Part shown: positions 1 through 8,477 of the stretch, piece after piece
Layout of the letters: each line of letters begins with the position of its first letter
How positions within the stretch are numbered: the first letter of the stretch is position 1
Source of the DNA: Sphingomonas sp.
Lineage (GTDB): Bacteria; Pseudomonadota; Alphaproteobacteria; Sphingomonadales; Sphingomonadaceae
Reading direction: 5' to 3'
Assembly: GCA_003248865.1 (NCBI GenBank)
Contig: QFPK01000002.1
Location: 62,001 to 126,000, forward strand
DNA length: 64,000 nucleotides
Made by a program: the position numbers and the translations under genes
The notes under the pieces: generated by a model
The model's input: the letters and a program-made list of their open reading frames with translations, nothing else
Database searches by the model: none
What the model was told of the DNA's origin: nothing

Positions 1-1197
1 CTCGCCAGCCGCTACATGGTGGCCGAACTGCGCGAGCTGCGCGCCGAGCAGGATGTGCTGCCGCGCTCGCGCGAGCCGGTGCAGGGCGATCCGGTCGAAA
101 AGCAGATCATGCTGATGCACGAAGCCATCCGCGACGTGCGCGACCTTCGGCAATTCATCGCCCAGTCGCTGGACAGCCTGCCCGACGCAGCCGTCGTCAC
201 CGATCTCGACGGCAAGGTGCTGATCGCCAACGATGCGGCCGACCTGCTGTTTTCCCGGCTGGTGCCCGGCACGCTGCTGGGCCAGCCGCTCGCCGAACTG
301 TTCCGCGGCTTCGATACCGATCCGCGCCTGCCCGACCGCCGCGCCATCGAGCTGCTGGCGGCGATGCGCGCCCGCACCATCCCCGAAGACGGCGGCTATG
401 AAACCCGGCTGGCAGACGGCACCAGCCTCGAGATCCGGCTGGCCTTCTTCACCGATGCGCAGGGGCGGCCGCTGGGCTGGATCGCCCGCTTCGCCGACAT
501 CACCCAGCTTCGCGCCTCGGAACGGCAGCGCGAGGATGCCCTGCGCCTGCTCACCCACGACATGCGCGCGCCGCAGGCCTCCATCCTCGCCGTGCTCGAA
601 TCCGAAGGCGCCAAGGTGCCGCCCGAACTGGCCCGGCGCCTGGAACGCTATGCGCACCAGACACTGAGCCTCGCCGACGATTTCGTGCACCTCGCCCGCG
701 CCGAAAGCGGCCGCTTCGTGGTGGAAACCTTCAACCTTTCGGACGCCCTGCTCGACGCCGTCGACGATCTCTGGCCGCTGGCCGACGCCAAGCGCATCCG
801 CATCGTCTCCGACGTGCCCGAAGACGATGCCATGGTCACAGGCGACCGCGCCCTGCTGACCCGCGCCATCACCAATCTGATCGGCAACGCCATCAAGTAC
901 AGCGACGAACGCACCCGCGTGCAGGCCCGCGTGCGTCTCACCGCCAACACCGCCGTCTGCGAAATCCAGGACGAAGGGCGCGGCATCGCAGCCGAAGACG
1001 TCGGCAAGCTGTTCGAACCCTTCCAACGCCTCGCCCCCCCGGAAGGCGCCACCGCGGCCGCCAGCGCGCCCGGCGCCGGCCTCGGACTCGCGTTCGTGAA
1101 AGCCGTGGTGGAACGGCACCGGGGCCGGGTGACAGTGTCGTCCGTCGAAGGCCGGGGCTCGACCTTCGGGTTCGAATTGCCGCTGGAGCAGGGGTAG
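1..1197 (+). CDS. Sensor histidine kinase, 5'-truncated by the window edge
   Basis: C-terminal part of a membrane-associated sensor kinase that autophosphorylates a histidine and passes the phosphate to a response regulator. The frame is open from base 1, so the start lies upstream. Counting from the Met at base 16, a PAS-like sensor domain spans about residues 50-160, the HisKA H-box is HDMRAPQ with His181, the HATPase N-box is NLIGNAIKYSD (about 287), and the G-boxes are DEGRGIA (about 319) and GAGLGLAFV (about 353). The linker before the PAS resembles kinases with an N-terminal extracytoplasmic CHASE2 domain, but that region is outside the window. No partner regulator is visible. The stop is followed 12 bp later by repeat copy A. 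Confidence 0.88.
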   Translation, partial: LASRYMVAELRELRAEQDVLPRSREPVQGDPVEKQIMLMHEAIRDVRDLRQFIAQSLDSLPDAAVVTDLDGKVLIANDAADLLFSRLVPGTLLGQPLAELFRGFDTDPRLPDRRAIELLAAMRARTIPEDGGYETRLADGTSLEIRLAFFTDAQGRPLGWIARFADITQLRASERQREDALRLLTHDMRAPQASILAVLESEGAKVPPELARRLERYAHQTLSLADDFVHLARAESGRFVVETFNLSDALLDAVDDLWPLADAKRIRIVSDVPEDDAMVTGDRALLTRAITNLIGNAIKYSDERTRVQARVRLTANTAVCEIQDEGRGIAAEDVGKLFEPFQRLAPPEGATAAASAPGAGLGLAFVKAVVERHRGRVTVSSVEGRGSTFGFELPLEQG

Positions 1198-1209
1198 GCC
1201 GCGTCGAGG

Positions 1210-1578
1210 TTTTTTGCCTCCGGCGGGCAGGGAAATGATTTCCCTGCACCCTCGATATCTGCGTTGTGCGCTAGCCCAACGCCGCGTGCGTGATGGGATT
1301 TGAATGCCTGCGGCGCTTCCGATGCGCACGCCCCTACCACATCCACACCGTCACCCCGGGCTTGACCCGGGGTCCAGCTGTTCTTCGTCAACGTCGGGAT
1401 AAGAAGCGGGACCCCGGGTCAAGCCCGGGGTGACGAGGGAGGAACGGCGCGCGCAACATCCCAGCGCCGCAGGCAGTAAACCTGCCCGTCAGCGCAACCT
1501 CAGCGATTGACCTGATAATGTGGGTGCAGGGGCCACGGGCTCCTGCCGAGGGAGTTTGAGGGGGCAGAGCCCCTTCAA
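1210..1578 (+). repeat. Multi-hairpin 3'-end repeat, copy A, with a nested palindrome
   Basis: Same element as copy B (10043-10276), here enlarged to 369 bp. Hairpin H1 is at 1227-1247. The H2 arms are at 1305-1316 and 1464-1475, but the H2 loop has grown from 12 to 147 bp because it contains a separate palindrome (1349-1435). The right-hand GGGTGCAGGGGCC module and the terminal G-rich/C-rich hairpin are present. The element fills the gap between two convergent stop codons almost exactly: it starts 12 bp after the kinase stop and ends 3 bp before the acyl-CoA synthetase stop. Nothing else is visible in this gap. Confidence 0.85.
1349..1435. repeat. Intergenic palindrome nested in repeat copy A
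   Basis: Perfect 27-bp inverted arms at 1349-1375 and 1409-1435, separated by 33 bp. The arm core is CCCCGGGCTTGACCCGGGG. It resembles a class of short intergenic palindromes common in alphaproteobacterial genomes (family knowledge, not searched here). It sits in the loop of hairpin H2 of the larger repeat, so it probably arrived later. Confidence 0.8.
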
Positions 1579-1581
1579 GCC

Positions 1582-3186
1582 TCAGGCCGCCTTCATCTCC
1601 CCGGCTTCCTCGGCCAACTTCCGGGCGGCGTCGTAATCCGCCTTGCCGTTGGGTGCGCGGGGGCATTTGGGCGCCATCACCAGTTGCTTGGGCGCCTTGT
1701 ATGCGGCGAGGTTCGCCTTCACATGGGCGATCAGCTCGGTTTCCGTGACGGGCTCGCGGGTTTCGACGACGGCCGTGACGGCCTGGCCCCATTTCTCGTC
1801 CTTCACGCCGAACACCAGGGCATCCTCGACGGCGGGGTGGGTTTTCAGCGCTTCCTCCACCTCTTCCGGGAAGATCTTCTCCCCGCCGGAGTTGATGCAC
1901 TGGCTGCCCCGGCCCAGCAGGACGATGCTGCCGTCCGCTTCCAGCACGCCGAAGTCGCCGGGCATGGTGTAGCGCTGGTCGCCGATGGTCACGAAGGTGG
2001 CGGCGCTTTTCACCGGGTCCTTCCAGTATCCGCGCGGGATCAGCCCGGTGCGGGCGATGCGGCCGGGAATGCCGGGTTCGGTGATGACGCGCTTTTCGCC
2101 CGTGGTCTCGTCGATGTCGACCAGCACCGTGCCTTCGTCGTGCATGAAGCGGGTGGGGGCGTCGGCGTTGGCGGCCGTGGAGACGGAGGCGCCATAGCCG
2201 AGGCCTTCCGACGACCCGTAGCTGTCGTAGCAGATCATGGAGGGGCAGTGGCCCAGCAGCCCCGCCTTGATCTCGGGCGACCACATGGTGCCGGACGAGA
2301 TCATCATGCCCACCTGTCCCAGCCGGCCTTCGCCGCCTTCGATGGCGCGCAGCAGCGGGCGGGCGAAGGCGTCGCCCACGATCACCACCACTTCGGGGCT
2401 GTGCTGTTCCGACAGTTTCAGCGCTTCGGTCGGGCTGAAGTTGCGGGCGGCGGCCGTGATCACCGTGCCGCCGAGGCCGAGTGCGTAGATGCCCATCAGC
2501 AGGCCGGTTCCGTGCATCAGGGGCGGCAGAGCGAGCACCTTGCGCCGCGATTCGCCCGTTTCCACGGCGGCGATATGGGCTTCCAGGCTGTCGGGCGCGG
2601 GCATGCCGGGCAGGGGGGCGCCGCCGCCCAGCACCGTCCACAGCGCGCTTTGATCCCACATCACGCCCTTGGGCATGCCCGTGGTGCCGCCGGTGTAGAT
2701 GAACAGCATGTCGTCCGCGCTGTGATCCGCCTGAACGGGCGCGGAGGGGCCGTTGGCGACGGCATCGAAATCCTGCGCCCAGGCGGGCGGTGTGCCGCCC
2801 ACCTGCAACCACAGCTTCACGCCGGTCAGGCGGGGGCGGATGGTTTCCAGAACCTCGGCGAATTCCGCATCATAGACAACGACGGCGGAATCCGAATTGT
2901 CCAGAATGTAGGCCAGTTCCTCGCCGGTGTAGCGGTAGTTCACGTTCACATGCACCAGCCGCGCCTTGAAGCTGGCGCCCGTGGTGAGAAGGTAGGCCGG
3001 CGAATTGCGCATCAGATGCGCCACCCGGTCCCCGGTCTGCGCGCCGGCTGCCAGAAAGGCGTTGGCCAGCGCGTTGGTCTTGCGGTCATAGTCCGACCAG
3101 CTCACCACCTCGTCGCCGTGGATCAGCGCTGGCGCCGACCCCAGACGTCCGCCGAGCGCAGACAGGATTTGTCCGAAGCTGAGCAT
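1582..3186 (-). CDS. Acyl-CoA synthetase (AMP-forming, FadD-like)
   Basis: Adenylate-forming enzyme of 534 aa that activates a carboxylic acid to its CoA thioester using ATP. The phosphate-binding motif YTGGTTGMPKG is near residue 165. The downstream signature SYGSSEG, the hinge region GDFGVLEADGSIVLLGRG and the near-C-terminal Lys in PNGKADY are all intact. The GRGSQCINSGGEKIFPEEV block is typical of a FadD group in actinobacteria and sphingomonads that often acts on sterol or branched-chain acids; the substrate here is not determined. It is divergent from the quinone oxidoreductase at 3296 and shares the 3187-3295 promoter region with it. Confidence 0.9.
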   Translation of the reverse strand: MLSFGQILSALGGRLGSAPALIHGDEVVSWSDYDRKTNALANAFLAAGAQTGDRVAHLMRNSPAYLLTTGASFKARLVHVNVNYRYTGEELAYILDNSDSAVVVYDAEFAEVLETIRPRLTGVKLWLQVGGTPPAWAQDFDAVANGPSAPVQADHSADDMLFIYTGGTTGMPKGVMWDQSALWTVLGGGAPLPGMPAPDSLEAHIAAVETGESRRKVLALPPLMHGTGLLMGIYALGLGGTVITAAARNFSPTEALKLSEQHSPEVVVIVGDAFARPLLRAIEGGEGRLGQVGMMISSGTMWSPEIKAGLLGHCPSMICYDSYGSSEGLGYGASVSTAANADAPTRFMHDEGTVLVDIDETTGEKRVITEPGIPGRIARTGLIPRGYWKDPVKSAATFVTIGDQRYTMPGDFGVLEADGSIVLLGRGSQCINSGGEKIFPEEVEEALKTHPAVEDALVFGVKDEKWGQAVTAVVETREPVTETELIAHVKANLAAYKAPKQLVMAPKCPRAPNGKADYDAARKLAEEAGEMKAA

Positions 3187-3295
3187 CTCTCTCTCCCGAT
3201 TTCACTCCCAATGTTGCGGAATTGACATGGGATGCCGGGCTGCCACAACCCGCCATAAGGGAGAGAGGGGCAATCAAGAGACGGGGAGAGACGTG

Positions 3296-4267
3296 GTGCG
3301 GGCGTGGGTGGTGGAGCAGTTGGCGGGGATCGGCGCGCTGACGCTGAAGGAGCTGCCCGATCCGGCAGCGCCGGGGGCGGGCGAAGTGACTGTCGCGGTG
3401 TCCGCAGTGGGGTTGAACTATCCCGACCTACTGATGCTGTCGGGCGGATATCAGTTCAAGCCGCCCTTGCCCTTCACGCCGGGCATGGAGGGCGTGGGGC
3501 GCATCGTTGCCGTGGGCGAAGGCGTTTCCGGTGAGTTGCTGGGGCATCGGCTGCTGATCGGCGGACGGGCCGGGCTGCTGGCGGAACAGCTGACCCTGCC
3601 GCTGGAGGGCCTGCGCGAGGTGCCCGATGCGCTGGACGATGCGGAAGCCGCCGGGTTCACCACCGGCGCGCTGACGGCCTGGGTCGCGCTGGTGGCGCGG
3701 GGGCGGCTGGCGGCGGGCGAGCATGTGCTGGTGCTGGGCGCGGGCGGCGGCATGGGGCTGGCCGCCGTTTCCATGGCAAAGGCGCTGGGGGCCGAAGTGA
3801 CGGCGGCTGCGTCCAGCGAGGCGAAGCTGGAGGCGGCGCGTCGGGCCGGGGCGGACCGGCTGCTGTTGCTGGACCGGACCGCCCCCGATCTCGCTGCGCT
3901 GAAGGGCGCGGTGGATGTGCTGTTCGATCCCGTGGGCGGGCCTGCCGTGCAGCCCGCGCTGAAGACGCTGCGCTGGGGCGGGCGCTATCTGGTGATCGGC
4001 TTTGTGGCCGGAGCGCCCGAACGGGTGGCGACGAACCTGGCGCTGCTGAAGGGGATCGAGATTCTGGGCGTGCGCGCCGGCGAGGCGGGGCGGCAGGATC
4101 CGGCGCTGGGCGCGCTCGCCATGCACGAGATCGACCGCATCGCACGCGAAGGGCATCTGCGCCCGATCCTGGGGCTGGAGGTGCCGTTCGAGCAGGCACC
4201 GGACGCCTTCCGGGCGATGGAGGCCGGCACGCTGACCGGCAAGGCTGTGATCCGCGTGCAGGGCTGA
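3296..4267 (+). CDS. NADPH:quinone oxidoreductase family protein
   Basis: Zinc-independent medium-chain dehydrogenase/reductase of 323 aa that transfers hydride from NAD(P)H to quinones or enones. The GroES-like N-terminal domain includes NYPDLLMLSGGY and PGMEGVGRIVAVG. The Rossmann motif VLGAGGGMG is near residue 146. I chose the GTG at 3296 because GGGGAG lies 7 nt upstream and the protein then begins RAWVVEQL, matching the family N-terminus; an in-frame ATG at 3227 would add an unrelated basic stretch. GTG 3293 is equally in frame. It is divergent from the acyl-CoA synthetase, so a shared role in acyl or enone metabolism is plausible but inferred. Confidence 0.87.
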   Translation: MRAWVVEQLAGIGALTLKELPDPAAPGAGEVTVAVSAVGLNYPDLLMLSGGYQFKPPLPFTPGMEGVGRIVAVGEGVSGELLGHRLLIGGRAGLLAEQLTLPLEGLREVPDALDDAEAAGFTTGALTAWVALVARGRLAAGEHVLVLGAGGGMGLAAVSMAKALGAEVTAAASSEAKLEAARRAGADRLLLLDRTAPDLAALKGAVDVLFDPVGGPAVQPALKTLRWGGRYLVIGFVAGAPERVATNLALLKGIEILGVRAGEAGRQDPALGALAMHEIDRIAREGHLRPILGLEVPFEQAPDAFRAMEAGTLTGKAVIRVQG

Positions 4268-4324
4268 CAAGGGAACCTGTTGGGCCGCGAACGGTTGTCT
4301 CCCTGAACGATCAAGGAGACAGAG

Positions 4325-4459
4325 ATGAAAAAGGCCCATGGAATCGCCCTTCTGCTGCCGCTGATCCTGCTGGCGGCGTGCAACACCACCGCAGGGGCGG
4401 GCAAGGATCTGCAATCGGCAGGCAAGGAAGTGGAGAAGGCGGCCGAAAAGGCAAAGTGA
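4325..4459 (+). CDS. Entericidin-like small lipoprotein
   Basis: A 44-residue protein. It begins MKKAHG, has a hydrophobic signal segment and the lipobox LAAC (Cys about 19), then a short tail rich in Lys, Glu and Ala (KDLQSAGKEVEKAAEKAK). That is the layout of the entericidin A/B family of small cell-envelope lipoproteins. AGGAG lies about 8 nt before the ATG. The gene stands alone between the quinone oxidoreductase and the glycine riboswitch. In enterobacteria entericidins act as an envelope antidote/toxin pair; only one member is seen here and its role in this group is not known. Confidence 0.85.
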   Translation: MKKAHGIALLLPLILLAACNTTAGAGKDLQSAGKEVEKAAEKAK

Positions 4460-4565
4460 CGGGACGGCCCGGCGCGAAACCACAAGGCGATTGCTGCGCT
4501 GCGCCATTGACCGAATCACGGCTGCCGGGCAGAGCTTGAACGTCGGCGGGCGAAAGCCCGGCGGC

Positions 4566-4757
4566 GCTGCGGGAGAGTGAGGGGAGACCCTCCGCCGAAG
4601 GAGCAACCGCCCCCGGAATCTCTCAGGCCAAAGGACCGCAGCGGCGCTCGAATTTGAACGGCAGTCTGGAAAGCGGCGCCTTGCGAAGGGTGCCCACCGA
4701 AGGGGTAACCCCGGATCAGTTCCGGGGGAAAGCTCTCAGGTACTCGTGACAGGCGGG
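4566..4757 (+). promoter_or_regulatory. Tandem glycine riboswitch upstream of gcvT
   Basis: Two adjacent glycine aptamers. Aptamer 1 has P1 GCTGCGG (4566-4572) pairing with CCGCAGC (4636-4642) and carries GGGAGAG, CCGAAGGAGCAA and ATCTCTCAGGCCAAAGGACC, the conserved core. Aptamer 2 (about 4660-4757) repeats the pattern with CTGGAAAGC, CCGAAGGGG and GCTCTCAGGTACTCGTGACAG. The linker is short, as in cooperative tandem switches. The gcvT start at 4815 lies 58 nt beyond, so glycine binding most likely turns on the downstream cleavage operon. No other gene lies in the 4460-4814 gap. Confidence 0.95.
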
Positions 4758-4814
4758 GGCGGGGAACGCGAACCTCATGGGGAGGGCACGCGTTTGCGTC
4801 ACGAGGAGCCGTGC

Positions 4815-5966
4815 ATGGCTGAGATTGATCTTGCCGATCTGAACACCCTGCCGCTGGATGCCCTGCACAAGCGGCTTGGTGGCCGCATGGTGCCGTTCGC
4901 GGGCTATGCCATGCCGGTGCAATATCCGACCGGCGTGATGGCCGAGCATCTGTGGACTCGCGAGAGCGCAGGCCTGTTCGATGTAAGCCACATGGGCCAG
5001 CTGCTGCTGGAAGGCGAGGGCGCGGCCGGCTGGCTGGAAAGCATCGCGCCGGGCGACTTCAAGGGGCTGGGGCTGCATCGCACGCGCTATTCCCTGCTGC
5101 TGGCGGACGATGGCGGCATATTGGACGATCTGATGGTGACCAACATCGGGCCATCTGCGGCGGCGCCCGAGCGCTTATATCTGGTGGTGAACGGCGCCAC
5201 CAAGCACGACGATATCGCCCATATGCAGGCCCGGCTGCCCTCGGGCCTGCTGCTGACCTATCTGGACGATCACGCTCTACTGGCCTTGCAAGGGCCGAAG
5301 GCGGTGGAGGTGATGGAGCGGCTGCAACTTCAGCCCGAAAGCGAGGCGCTTCCCGCTGTCGGCGAGCTGAAGTTCATGACGGGCGGCCGCTATCTCTGGC
5401 GCGGGGTGAAGCTCGGTGTCACCCGGTCCGGCTATACCGGCGAGGACGGCTATGAGATTTCGCTGCCCGCCAACGAGGCCGAAGCCTTCGCCGAGGCGTT
5501 TCTGGCGGATGAGGCGGTGAAGCCGATCGGCCTTGGCGCGCGGGATTCGCTGCGGCTGGAGGCCGGGCTGCCGCTTTACGGGCATGACCTGACACCCGAA
5601 ATCGAACCGGTGGAGGCGGGCCTTGCCTTTGCGATTTCCAAGCGCCGCAAGGCTGAAGGCGGATTTCCCGGTGCGGACCGCATCCTGAAGGCGCTGGCCG
5701 AAGGCCCGGCGCGCAAGCGGGTGGGTCTGAGGCCGGATGGTCGCCAGCCCGCGCGCGAAGGCGCCGAACTGTTCGTGGGCGACACGAAGGTGGGCGTTGT
5801 CACCAGCGGGGGCTTCGGCCCCTCCGTCGGCGCCCCCGTGGCCATGGCCTATGTGGACAGCGCCCAGGCGGGCGAAGGCACCGCACTTGAAATCGAGGTT
5901 CGCGGCAAGCGCCTGCCCGCCACCGTGGCGCCGATGCCCTTCCACCAGAAAAACTATGTTCGCTAG
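4815..5966 (+). CDS. gcvT: Aminomethyltransferase (glycine cleavage T protein)
   Basis: T protein of 383 aa. It transfers the aminomethyl carbon from lipoyl-GcvH to tetrahydrofolate, giving methylene-THF and ammonia. Recognisable blocks are GGRMVPFAGYAMPVQY near the N-terminus, DVSHMGQ, SGYTGEDGYEISLP and LGARDSLRLEAGLPLYGHDL. I chose ATG 4815 (MAEIDLADLN) because GAGGAG lies 6 nt upstream; an earlier in-frame GTG lies inside the riboswitch. It is the first gene of the gcv operon, 14 bp before gcvH. Confidence 0.96.
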   Translation: MAEIDLADLNTLPLDALHKRLGGRMVPFAGYAMPVQYPTGVMAEHLWTRESAGLFDVSHMGQLLLEGEGAAGWLESIAPGDFKGLGLHRTRYSLLLADDGGILDDLMVTNIGPSAAAPERLYLVVNGATKHDDIAHMQARLPSGLLLTYLDDHALLALQGPKAVEVMERLQLQPESEALPAVGELKFMTGGRYLWRGVKLGVTRSGYTGEDGYEISLPANEAEAFAEAFLADEAVKPIGLGARDSLRLEAGLPLYGHDLTPEIEPVEAGLAFAISKRRKAEGGFPGADRILKALAEGPARKRVGLRPDGRQPAREGAELFVGDTKVGVVTSGGFGPSVGAPVAMAYVDSAQAGEGTALEIEVRGKRLPATVAPMPFHQKNYVR

Positions 5967-5980
5967 CAAGGGGATAGCCG

Positions 5981-6349
5981 ATGCGTTACTATTCGAAGGA
6001 TCATGAATGGGTCGCGGTTGAGGGCGACACGGCGACGGTCGGCATCACCGACTATGCGCAGGGCCAGCTGGGCGATGTGGTGTTCGTGGAACTGCCCTCG
6101 GCCGGAACGGCCGTGACGGCGGGCAAGGAAGCCGCCGTGGTGGAAAGCGTGAAGGCGGCGAGCGAAGTCTATGCGCCCGTCTCCGGCACTGTGACGGAGG
6201 CCAACAGTGCGCTGGAAGCGACGCCCGATCTGGTGAACACCTCGCCGGAAGCCGACGGCTGGTTCTTCAAGCTTACGCTCTCCAATCCCGGCGAGCTGAG
6301 CGGTCTGCTGGACGAGGCCGCCTACAAGGCGTTCGTCGAGACCCTTTAA
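5981..6349 (+). CDS. gcvH: Glycine cleavage system H protein
   Basis: Lipoyl carrier of 122 aa that shuttles the aminomethyl group between the P, T and L proteins. The lipoylation site is Lys58 in ESVKAASE, preceded by GDVVFVELPSAGT, and the chain ends in the usual LLDEAAYKAFVETL. Length is normal for the family. Its TAA stop shares one base with the ATG of the following methyltransferase gene (TAATG), so translation is probably coupled. Confidence 0.97.
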   Translation: MRYYSKDHEWVAVEGDTATVGITDYAQGQLGDVVFVELPSAGTAVTAGKEAAVVESVKAASEVYAPVSGTVTEANSALEATPDLVNTSPEADGWFFKLTLSNPGELSGLLDEAAYKAFVETL

Positions 6350-7104
6350 TGGGCTGGAATCCCGCCGATTATGCCGAGAATGCGGGCTTCGTGCCCGCGC
6401 TGGGCTCGGCCGTGCTGGACCTGCTGGCGCCGAAGCCGGGCGAGGCGATCCTCGATCTCGGCTGCGGCGACGGCGTGCTGACGGCACGGCTGGTGGCGGC
6501 AGGCGCAGACGTGCTGGGCGTGGACAGTTCGGCGGCCATGCTGGACTCTGCGCGGGCGAAGGGGCTGAGAGTCGAGGTGGCTGACGGGCAGGCGCTGCCT
6601 TTCGACGCCCGCTTCGATGCGGTCTTCTCCAACGCCGCGCTGCACTGGATGCCGAACCAGCAGGCGGTGGCGGCGGGCGTGTTTCGCGCGCTGAAGCCGG
6701 GCGGTCGCTATGTCGGCGAATGCGGCGGCTTCATGAACATCGCGGCTATCCGCACCGCGCTGCGCGCCGTGCTGAAAGCCCATGGCTACAGCCCGGAAGC
6801 GGGCGGTGGGCAAACCTATCTGACGGCCGAGGCGTTCACAGCCATTCATCAGGCGGCCGGCTTCACCGACATCGGCGCGCGGATCATCGCCCGGCCCACG
6901 CCGCTGCCCGCCGGTATTCGCGGCTGGCTGAAGACCTTCCGCGCCGGGTTCCTGGACGAATCCGGTGTTCCCGAGGCTGCCCGCGCTGCCGTCATATCTG
7001 AAATTGAAACGCTGCTGGAACCGGTTCTGAAAGACAGCGCCGGCAACTGGAGTGCCGATTATGTCCGCCTGCGCTGGCAGGCCCGCAAGCCCCATCAGGA
7101 GTAG
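6349..7104 (+). CDS. Class I SAM-dependent methyltransferase inside the gcv operon
   Basis: Methyltransferase of 251 aa with a SAM-binding Rossmann fold. Motif I is ILDLGCGDGVL (about residues 34-44), followed by the acidic GVDSSAAML and a motif IV-like FDAVFSNAALHWMPNQ. The overall pattern resembles trans-aconitate 2-methyltransferase and the methyltransf_11/25 group; the substrate is unknown. It overlaps the gcvH stop by 1 bp and ends 2 bp before gcvPA, so it is part of the glycine-riboswitch transcript. This links it to one-carbon or glycine metabolism by context only. Confidence 0.85.
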   Translation: MGWNPADYAENAGFVPALGSAVLDLLAPKPGEAILDLGCGDGVLTARLVAAGADVLGVDSSAAMLDSARAKGLRVEVADGQALPFDARFDAVFSNAALHWMPNQQAVAAGVFRALKPGGRYVGECGGFMNIAAIRTALRAVLKAHGYSPEAGGGQTYLTAEAFTAIHQAAGFTDIGARIIARPTPLPAGIRGWLKTFRAGFLDESGVPEAARAAVISEIETLLEPVLKDSAGNWSADYVRLRWQARKPHQE

Positions 7105-7106
7105 AG

Positions 7107-8477
7107 ATGCGCTATCTTCCCCTCACGCCGGACGACCGGGCCGCGATGCTGGCCACCGTGGGCGCGTCCTCCATTGACGATCTGTTCGTGGATGTGCCCG
7201 CAGAGGCGCGGCTGGCGGGGCCGATTCCGGGCCTGCCCAACCATCAGCCGGAGATGCTGGTGGAGCGCGAGCTGACCCGCATGGCGGCGAAGAACATGGC
7301 GGCGGGCGCACACCCCTTCTTCATCGGCGCGGGCGCTTACCGCCACCATGTGCCGGCGAGCGTGGATCATCTGATCCAGCGCGGGGAGTTCCTGACCAGC
7401 TACACCCCCTATCAGCCGGAAATCGCGCAGGGCACGCTGCAATATCTGTTCGAGTTCCAGACCCAGGTGGCCCGGCTGCTGGGCATGGAGGTGGCGAACG
7501 CCTCCATGTACGACGGTTCCACCGCGATGACGGAGGCCATCTTCATGGCGCGCCGCATCACCCGCCGCGCCAAGACGGTGATTTCCTGCGGCGTGCATCC
7601 GCAATATCTGCGCGCGGCGGAAACGCTGTGCCACTTCACCGGCGATCAGCTGGTGACAGGCGTGCCCACCATCTGCTGCACGCCCCCCACCGAGGATCTG
7701 GCCGATGTGATCGCGCAGATCGACGACCAGACCTCTGCCGTGATCGTGCAGAATCCCGACTGTTTCGGCCATGTCGCCGATCTGACGGAGCTGGCGGACG
7801 CGTGCCATGCGAAAGGCGCGCTGCTGATCGTGGTGGTGACCGAGGTTGTCTCGCTGGGCCTCATCAAATCCCCGGGAGAGATGGGCGCGGACATCGTGGT
7901 GGGCGAAGGCCAGTCGTTGGGCGTGGGCCTTCAGTTCGGCGGCCCGCATCTGGGGCTGTTCGCCTGCAACATGAAGCATGTGCGGCAGATGCCGGGGCGG
8001 CTGTGCGGCGAAACGGTGGATGCCGACGGGCGGCGCGGCTTCGTGCTGACGCTCTCCACCCGGGAGCAGCATATCCGCCGCGAAAAGGCGACGTCGAACA
8101 TCTGCACCAACTCCGGCCTGATGAGCCTGGCCTTCAGCATCCACATGACCCTGCTGGGGGAAAAGGGGCTGCGGCAGCTGGCGGCGCTGAACCATGCCCG
8201 CGCCTCGGAAACAGCCGAGCGGCTGGCGGCGATCCCCGGCGTGAAGCTGCTGACGGAGCGCTTCTTCAACGAATTCGCGGTGGAACTGCCCGTGCCCGCC
8301 CGGCAGGCCGTGCGCGATCTGGCTGAAATGGGTGTGCTGGGCGGCGTCAGCGCGGAACGGCTCTGGCCCGACCGGCCCGATCTGGCGAACGTGCTGCTGA
8401 TCGCGGCGACGGAAACGGTTTCGCCGGCCGACATTGATGCGCTGGTGCGCGCGCTGACCGAGGTGGTTTCGAAATGA
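7107..8477 (+). CDS. gcvPA: Glycine dehydrogenase (decarboxylating) subunit 1
   Basis: N-terminal half of the P protein as a separate 456-aa subunit. It forms a heterodimer with GcvPB that decarboxylates glycine and loads the aminomethyl group on lipoyl-GcvH. The family start MRYLPLTPDDRAAML is clear, with blocks FIGAGAYRHHVPASVDHL, TPYQPEIAQGTLQ, MYDGSTAMTEA and VVGEGQSLGVGLQFGGPHLG. The PLP lysine is in the partner. The gene ends with a 4-bp ATGA overlap with gcvPB. Confidence 0.96.
   Translation: MRYLPLTPDDRAAMLATVGASSIDDLFVDVPAEARLAGPIPGLPNHQPEMLVERELTRMAAKNMAAGAHPFFIGAGAYRHHVPASVDHLIQRGEFLTSYTPYQPEIAQGTLQYLFEFQTQVARLLGMEVANASMYDGSTAMTEAIFMARRITRRAKTVISCGVHPQYLRAAETLCHFTGDQLVTGVPTICCTPPTEDLADVIAQIDDQTSAVIVQNPDCFGHVADLTELADACHAKGALLIVVVTEVVSLGLIKSPGEMGADIVVGEGQSLGVGLQFGGPHLGLFACNMKHVRQMPGRLCGETVDADGRRGFVLTLSTREQHIRREKATSNICTNSGLMSLAFSIHMTLLGEKGLRQLAALNHARASETAERLAAIPGVKLLTERFFNEFAVELPVPARQAVRDLAEMGVLGGVSAERLWPDRPDLANVLLIAATETVSPADIDALVRALTEVVSK

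Noticed and set aside
4746..4814. Upstream GTG start for gcvT
   Set aside because: It lies within the second glycine aptamer; ATG 4815 has a good ribosome site and the family N-terminus.
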